NCBI GenBank assembly: GCA_044868105.1
Contig: JBIOWC010000503.1
Coordinates: 1 to 8,057, forward strand
Origin: JBFMDH01 sp044868105
GTDB lineage: Bacteria; Acidobacteriota; Blastocatellia; UBA7656
Direction of reading: 5' to 3'
DNA length: 8,057 nucleotides
The stretch's first letter is position 1. Each line of letters begins with the position of its first letter. Under the pieces are notes generated by a model that saw only the letters and a list, made by a program, of their open reading frames with translations, was not told the DNA's origin and did not search any database. Of the stretch, positions 3,960 through 8,057 are shown in pieces. The translations under genes and the position numbers were made by a program.

Positions 3960-5156
3960 ATGAGAACTGCAAAAAGCGAAAATAGAGTATTCTCCATCCT
4001 GAAAAGGATGAGTGAGTCTGTCGGTTTGGAGGCGCCTCAAAAAGCTAAACGCGCGGCGAACCAGTCCGGCCAAGTAAAAGCCGCAACGCTTCTTCTCGTT
4101 GCCTTCACCGCAATGATTTTGGTGACTGACTCAATCATTGCACGGCAACAGAATCGCCCTGCTCAAAGAGAAACCCCAGGCAACCAGGCGGGCGCCGCAG
4201 AAGCTTCGGACAAGAAGAGCACGAGCGGTAATCCGACCAATCTCAGTCTAGAGTCTCAGCAAGATTATCGTATCAGCCCGGATGATGTGGTTGAGATTAA
4301 AATAGAAAAAGCCGAAGAACTATCAGGAAGCTATGTAGTCGGCAAATCCGGCTCATTTATGATGCCTTTCCTTGGACGTATCGTCGCGCAAGGAAAAACC
4401 GGCGACGACCTGGTTGCGCAAATTGCCGATGGCTTGCGCGGACGATACCTCGTAGACCCGATTGTAAAAGTTACGGTTCAGCAACATCAAAAAACCGGAC
4501 AATCATATTTCATTCAAGGGGCTGTGCGAAGCCCCGGACATTTTCAGGTGATTGGCCGCCCAACCCTCCTTGAATTAATCACCCTGGCCGGAGGATTGGC
4601 CGATAATCATGGCTCTTCGGCCTTTGTCATTCGCAAAATCAAACCCTCACCGGCTACCGATGCAGAAAGGGCGGCTCCCACAAGCAACGCAGAGACGCAA
4701 CTTTCCGCCGCGGCGGATGAAGTCGCCAAATTTGAATTAGTGAAAGCCAACATTAACGGATTGCTCAAAGGAAATTTCGACAACAATATCGTGCTCGAAC
4801 CCGGTGACAATATCAATATCCCCCCGACAGATATTTTCTTTGTTGCCGGTGAAGTTCATGCGCCAGGTTCTTTTCCCTTAAAGGAAGGTACGACCTTACG
4901 GCAAGCGATCTCCCTGGCGCAGGGCACCACGTTTAAGGCGAAGGCCGGCGATGGCATCATTTATCGCGAAAACCCGGTGACTGGAAAACGCGAAGAGATA
5001 AAAATTGACGTCGGCGCGGTGATGAATGGCAAGAAAGAAGATCTCTTATTAAGCGCTAATGATGTAATCCTGGTTCCCAACAGCCGAATAAAATCTATAA
5101 GTAATGCGGTACTTACTACCTTTGGCTATACCGCGACGCGCGTCATCCGTTATTGA
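3960..5156 (+). CDS. Wza-type polysaccharide export protein (Poly_export + two SLBB domains)
   Basis: This is an outer-membrane/periplasmic component that carries capsular or exopolysaccharide across the outer membrane with the Wzc-type kinase encoded next. From ATG 3960 it is 398 residues. A hydrophobic segment at about 41-60 (AATLLLVAFTAMILVTDSII) behind a basic stretch serves as signal sequence or membrane anchor. A low-complexity linker follows, then the Poly_export domain (about 102-176, 'DYRISPDDVVEIKI...'), SLBB 1 (about 181-290, interrupted by an Ala/Thr-rich insert near 229-258) and SLBB 2 (about 291-373, 'IFFVAGEVHAPGSFPLKEG'). The final 25 residues could form the C-terminal helix of this family. 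There is no cysteine, hence no lipobox, unlike classical Wza. The start is uncertain: the frame stays open back to 3753, overlapping the PilZ stop, but upstream starts lack ribosome binding sites, whereas 3960 has AAGAG (3947-3951). It is 58 bp from the kinase gene, probably co-transcribed. Confidence 0.92.
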   Translation: MRTAKSENRVFSILKRMSESVGLEAPQKAKRAANQSGQVKAATLLLVAFTAMILVTDSIIARQQNRPAQRETPGNQAGAAEASDKKSTSGNPTNLSLESQQDYRISPDDVVEIKIEKAEELSGSYVVGKSGSFMMPFLGRIVAQGKTGDDLVAQIADGLRGRYLVDPIVKVTVQQHQKTGQSYFIQGAVRSPGHFQVIGRPTLLELITLAGGLADNHGSSAFVIRKIKPSPATDAERAAPTSNAETQLSAAADEVAKFELVKANINGLLKGNFDNNIVLEPGDNINIPPTDIFFVAGEVHAPGSFPLKEGTTLRQAISLAQGTTFKAKAGDGIIYRENPVTGKREEIKIDVGAVMNGKKEDLLLSANDVILVPNSRIKSISNAVLTTFGYTATRVIRY

Positions 5157-5214
5157 GAATGGGATGACAACCTTTCTCTTTCGACAAAGGATCGGCCCCT
5201 ATAAGGAGTAAAGA

Positions 5215-7635
5215 ATGGAAGACAAAAGATTAGAAACCGAAGAGAGCAAATTTCGCGAAGATGTCGCCCTGGTGAGACGCGGCTATCCGAAAGTTGCCCT
5301 TGGCCCAGAGGTCTATGATTATGGGTATGATGATGGGTATGGTTATGAGTCAAAGACCGGTGAATTTAATATTCGGGACATCTGGCGCAAGGTACGCAAA
5401 CACAAGTGGCTGATTATCTCCATCACGGTTGTCGCTACGGCCCTCACCACTGTCGAACTGTACCGTCGCAAACCGGTTTATCGAGCCTATACAACAATCG
5501 AGATTAGCAAAGAACAATATGCCCCGGTCAAAGCCTCTGATCTCATCATTCAAGATACGGATACGGCTTCGCCGACCGGCAGTTTGAAGACCAAAATCTA
5601 CATTATCGAAAGCGACCCTTTATTAGAAGATGTGGTCAAGGATGTTAAGCTGCAGCAGAATCCGAAATTTTGGAGCAGTTCAAGGCGCACAATTGAAGAC
5701 GCCATCAAAACCATCATCGGCAAATCTCCTGATGAAGAGGTTCCGCGTTCGCGAGACGCCGCCGTCACTACTGATGCCGATAGCGGTGATAAAGCGCGCT
5801 CAGCGGTGACCAGCGAAGAACTCGAGCCGTTTGTCGCCAAGTTACGTAGCGGACTTGATGTCGAGCAAATTAAAGACACCCAACTGCTCTCCATCTCCTA
5901 CACCCACAATGATCCAAGGATTGCTGCCGCGGTCGCCAATGGTGTAGCCAAAGCTTTCATCACACGGAATTTCGAGAATAAGACTGAGAAATTCACGAAA
6001 ACTTCAGACTGGCTTGAGCGCTCCACGAAAGAGTTGCAGGAAAAGCTGGAACAATCTGAAAAGGCGCTTGCTGACTATACGCGCGATCACAATATGTTCT
6101 CGACCGACGGCAAATCAGGGTTAACGGCTGACAAACTCACCCGTCTGTTTGATCAAGCCTTGCGAGCGCAGATTGAGCGAATGCTCAAACAATCACTTTA
6201 TGAACAGGTGAAAAATGGGGGCGATGTGTCGCGTCTGCCGGAATCTTATGCCGATCCGGGGCTCGCGGATTTGAATAGAAAACAGGGTGACCTGGTCATC
6301 TTAGCCTCGCAAATCAGCGCCACCTACGGTCCGCAAAATCCCAAACTCATTGAAGTGAAACAACAACTGGCGGCCTTGCAGGAGCAAATTGACAAGAGTC
6401 GCAATACGCTTGCTGAAAAACTCAGAGCCGAGTATGAACGGGCGGTGCGCGATGAGCAGTCCCTGAATGCGGCGCTTGAACAGGCGAAATCCGAAGCGAC
6501 GCGACAGAATCAGCAATCTATCGAATATAGCGTGCTCCGACAAAATGTGGACACCACAAAAGCCATCTACACAGATTTTTTGAACCGCAATAGTCAAGCG
6601 AAAATTCAGGTTGCTGAACAGAACAACAATGTCCGGGTCATTCAACCGGCGAAGTTGCCCAAAGGACCGATTAGCACCAATCGCGTATCGATGATCGTTG
6701 CCGCCTTCTTCGCCAGTTTATTGGGTGGCGTCGGATTCGCGCTATTAATTGAATTTTTCGATAAAAGTATCAAAACGATTGAGGATGTCGTGCGCTATAC
6801 GCAACTGCCGACGCTGGGAATTATCCCGACCGTGCCGCGATTGCTGACCAACAAGAAAAAACCGAAAAAGCGAGCTTTGCAATCAACCGCAAAAAGAAAA
6901 CTTTTTGCTCTGGAAGAGGCGCCCAATTTTAATAAAAAGAACTTTATTGCCCTCGACGAGCGTTCTGCAGCTTCTGAAGCCTATCGCGGCTTGCGCACCT
7001 CGGTCCTGCTTTCCAGTGCTGAAGGTCCGCCCAAAACGATTCTCGTTGCCAGCGGACGTTCGGGCGAAGGAAAGACCACGACGGTTATCAATACCGCCAT
7101 ATCGCTGGCTCAACTCGGTTCCTCTGTCCTCATCATTGATGGCGATCTGCGCAAGCCCACCGTGCATAAAGTGCTGAGCGTCAATCAACCGCACGGGCTA
7201 TCGAATTTTTTATCGCGCGATGTCTCCATTAACGAGTTGATTGCGGCAACGCCGATTCAGAATTTATATCTGTTGCCCTGTGGGCAGATTCCGCCAAATC
7301 CGGCGGAGTTAATCAGCTCACAGAGAATGAAGAACCTCCTTAAAGCGCTCTCCGAGCGCTTTGACCATATCCTGATTGACTCGCCGCCAATTACCAATGT
7401 GACCGACCCGATCATTCTCTCGACCTTAGTTGATGGGGTGATTTTAGTCGTCCACGGCGGCAAGAGTTCACGCGAAGACGTGCGGCGCTCTTGTCAGGAG
7501 TTGACGAGCGTCGGCGCGAAAACCTTTGGCGTGGTTCTCAACAACATAGATTTGCGGCGTGAAGGATTCGATGATGAATATTTCCGCTATTACTATCCGG
7601 CAAGAGGCGAGGAGGTTGACCCGCTGGCTTCCTGA
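5215..7635 (+). CDS. Wzc-type polysaccharide copolymerase / tyrosine autokinase (BY-kinase)
   Basis: This 806-residue inner-membrane protein would control polymer length and export through ATP-driven autophosphorylation on tyrosine. Order of parts: a Tyr-rich N-terminus (Tyr34, 36, 38, 42, 44 in 'EVYDYGYDDGYGYES'); TM1 at about 63-82; a Wzz domain; a long coiled-coil periplasmic region (about 255-435); a GNVR-type segment ending 'VIQPAKLPKGPISTNR'; TM2 at about 490-513; a basic linker; and the cytoplasmic kinase from about 575. Kinase motifs are the oligomerisation motif EAYRGLRTSV (588-597), Walker A 'SGRSGEGKTTT' (Lys620), Walker A' 'VLIIDGDLRKP' (Asp642, Asp644), Walker B 'HILIDSPP' (Asp722) and a C-terminal tyrosine cluster 'EYFRYYYPARGE' (Tyr789, 792-794). 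Ser616 replaces the proline usual in this Walker A. The start has a good AAGGAG (5203-5208) six bases upstream. Fusion of the membrane and kinase parts is the proteobacterial-type arrangement, as opposed to split CapA/CapB of Firmicutes. Confidence 0.95.
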   Translation: MEDKRLETEESKFREDVALVRRGYPKVALGPEVYDYGYDDGYGYESKTGEFNIRDIWRKVRKHKWLIISITVVATALTTVELYRRKPVYRAYTTIEISKEQYAPVKASDLIIQDTDTASPTGSLKTKIYIIESDPLLEDVVKDVKLQQNPKFWSSSRRTIEDAIKTIIGKSPDEEVPRSRDAAVTTDADSGDKARSAVTSEELEPFVAKLRSGLDVEQIKDTQLLSISYTHNDPRIAAAVANGVAKAFITRNFENKTEKFTKTSDWLERSTKELQEKLEQSEKALADYTRDHNMFSTDGKSGLTADKLTRLFDQALRAQIERMLKQSLYEQVKNGGDVSRLPESYADPGLADLNRKQGDLVILASQISATYGPQNPKLIEVKQQLAALQEQIDKSRNTLAEKLRAEYERAVRDEQSLNAALEQAKSEATRQNQQSIEYSVLRQNVDTTKAIYTDFLNRNSQAKIQVAEQNNNVRVIQPAKLPKGPISTNRVSMIVAAFFASLLGGVGFALLIEFFDKSIKTIEDVVRYTQLPTLGIIPTVPRLLTNKKKPKKRALQSTAKRKLFALEEAPNFNKKNFIALDERSAASEAYRGLRTSVLLSSAEGPPKTILVASGRSGEGKTTTVINTAISLAQLGSSVLIIDGDLRKPTVHKVLSVNQPHGLSNFLSRDVSINELIAATPIQNLYLLPCGQIPPNPAELISSQRMKNLLKALSERFDHILIDSPPITNVTDPIILSTLVDGVILVVHGGKSSREDVRRSCQELTSVGAKTFGVVLNNIDLRREGFDDEYFRYYYPARGEEVDPLAS

Positions 7636-7655
7636 CCCCTTTCAGTGATTTCTAA

Positions 7656-7674
7656 CGAAGGCCTAGGGCCTTCG
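7656..7674 (+). promoter_or_regulatory. Perfect 8-bp intercistronic hairpin between kinase and synthase genes
   Basis: CGAAGGCC-TAG-GGCCTTCG lies 20 bases after the kinase stop and 20 bases before the next ATG. It is GC-rich with a three-base loop, but followed by CAATAAGG rather than a T-tract, so it is not a canonical intrinsic terminator. An intercistronic hairpin of this kind may stabilise the upstream message, act as an RNase processing site, or reduce read-through into the synthase gene. Confidence 0.55.
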
Positions 7675-7694
7675 CAATAAGGTAAACAAACGAC

Positions 7695-8057
7695 ATGGCA
7701 AGAAGAAAAACTTCCGGGTTGACCCGGTCGGGCAACGCGGACGGAGAACCCTGTTTGATTATTGGTGAAGTCGCTCAAGCTCACGACGGCAGCTTGGGTA
7801 TGGCTCACGCCTACATTGATGCGATTGCCGCCGCCGGCGCCGATGCCATCAAATTCCAAACCCATATTGCTGCTGCCGAAAGTACCCCCGGCGAACCTTG
7901 GAGAGTCAAATTTAGTCGGCAAGACGCAACCCGCTATGACTACTGGAAGCGTATGGAGTTCACCGAAGACCAGTGGCAGGGGTTAAAGCAGCACGCCGAT
8001 GAAAAAGGGCTGCTCTTTTTGAGTTCGCCGTTTTCTTCGGAGGCGGTCAGGTTATTG
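7695..8057 (+). CDS. neuB: NeuB/SpsE-family nonulosonic acid synthase, N-terminal part (runs off the edge)
   Basis: The 121 residues present are the first part of a (beta/alpha)8 enzyme that condenses phosphoenolpyruvate with a six-carbon amino sugar to give a sialic-type acid (N-acetylneuraminate, legionaminate or pseudaminate class). Diagnostic pieces are 'LIIGEVAQAHDGSLGMAHAY' (21-40; NeuB proteins normally read IAEIGxNHNG here), 'AGADAIKFQTH' (47-57, the KFQT strand), 'FSRQDATRYDYWKRMEFT' (73-90) and 'LLFLSSPFS' (106-114, matching FLSTPFD of NeuB). The full protein would be roughly 340-360 residues, so about two thirds lie beyond the window, including any C-terminal antifreeze-like SAF domain. 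ATG 7695 is the first start after an in-frame TAA (7683-7685). The nearest Shine-Dalgarno-like AAGG (7679-7682) is 12 bases away, so translation may be weak. It sits 59 bp after the kinase gene, suggesting a nonulosonic acid in the exported polymer. The substrate cannot be decided from this fragment. Confidence 0.85.
   Translation, partial: MARRKTSGLTRSGNADGEPCLIIGEVAQAHDGSLGMAHAYIDAIAAAGADAIKFQTHIAAAESTPGEPWRVKFSRQDATRYDYWKRMEFTEDQWQGLKQHADEKGLLFLSSPFSSEAVRLL

Overview
The window reads as chromosomal DNA of a Gram-negative-type bacterium. Its main content is the start of an exopolysaccharide/capsule export cluster: a Wza-type outer-membrane export protein, a fused Wzc-type tyrosine autokinase/copolymerase and a NeuB-type sialic-acid-family synthase. 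The style of these proteins (double-SLBB export protein without a lipobox, single-chain Wzz-GNVR-BY-kinase, NeuB variant beginning 'GEVAQAHDGSLG') would fit Acidobacteriota or a related environmental phylum. That is an impression only; no rRNA or other phylogenetic marker is present.

Layout. Positions 1-602 hold no convincing gene. They contain an imperfect inverted repeat enclosing an 18-bp direct repeat (47-134), fragments that may be decayed coding sequence, and a good sigma-70-like promoter (514-541) whose -10 element overlaps a 16-bp palindrome. That promoter serves a 74-residue excisionase/MerR-like HTH protein (603-827) with a near-ideal ribosome binding site. Positions 828-1409 are non-coding with several palindromes. 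An orphan NarL/FixJ-type response regulator follows (1410-2138); no sensor kinase is visible. Positions 2139-3418 form an unusually long (1.28 kb), AT-rich gene-poor stretch. It holds a perfect 13-bp stem-loop, two very short ORFs with Shine-Dalgarno sequences, and a cluster of potential RNA stems. This is the least explained part of the window and the best place to look for something undescribed.

From 3419 to the right edge everything is co-directional: a stand-alone PilZ domain protein (3419-3763), the export protein (3960-5156), the tyrosine kinase (5215-7635) and the incomplete synthase (7695 to the edge). The spacers are 196, 58 and 59 bp, and the last contains a perfect 8-bp hairpin.

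Inferred logic: PilZ senses cyclic di-GMP next to the export machinery. The kinase and export protein together form a trans-envelope polysaccharide channel of the Wzx/Wzy type. The synthase makes, or modifies a precursor of, a nonulosonic acid destined for the polymer. Whether the HTH protein and the response regulator act on this cluster cannot be told from the sequence. No rRNA, tRNA, CRISPR array or insertion sequence was recognised.
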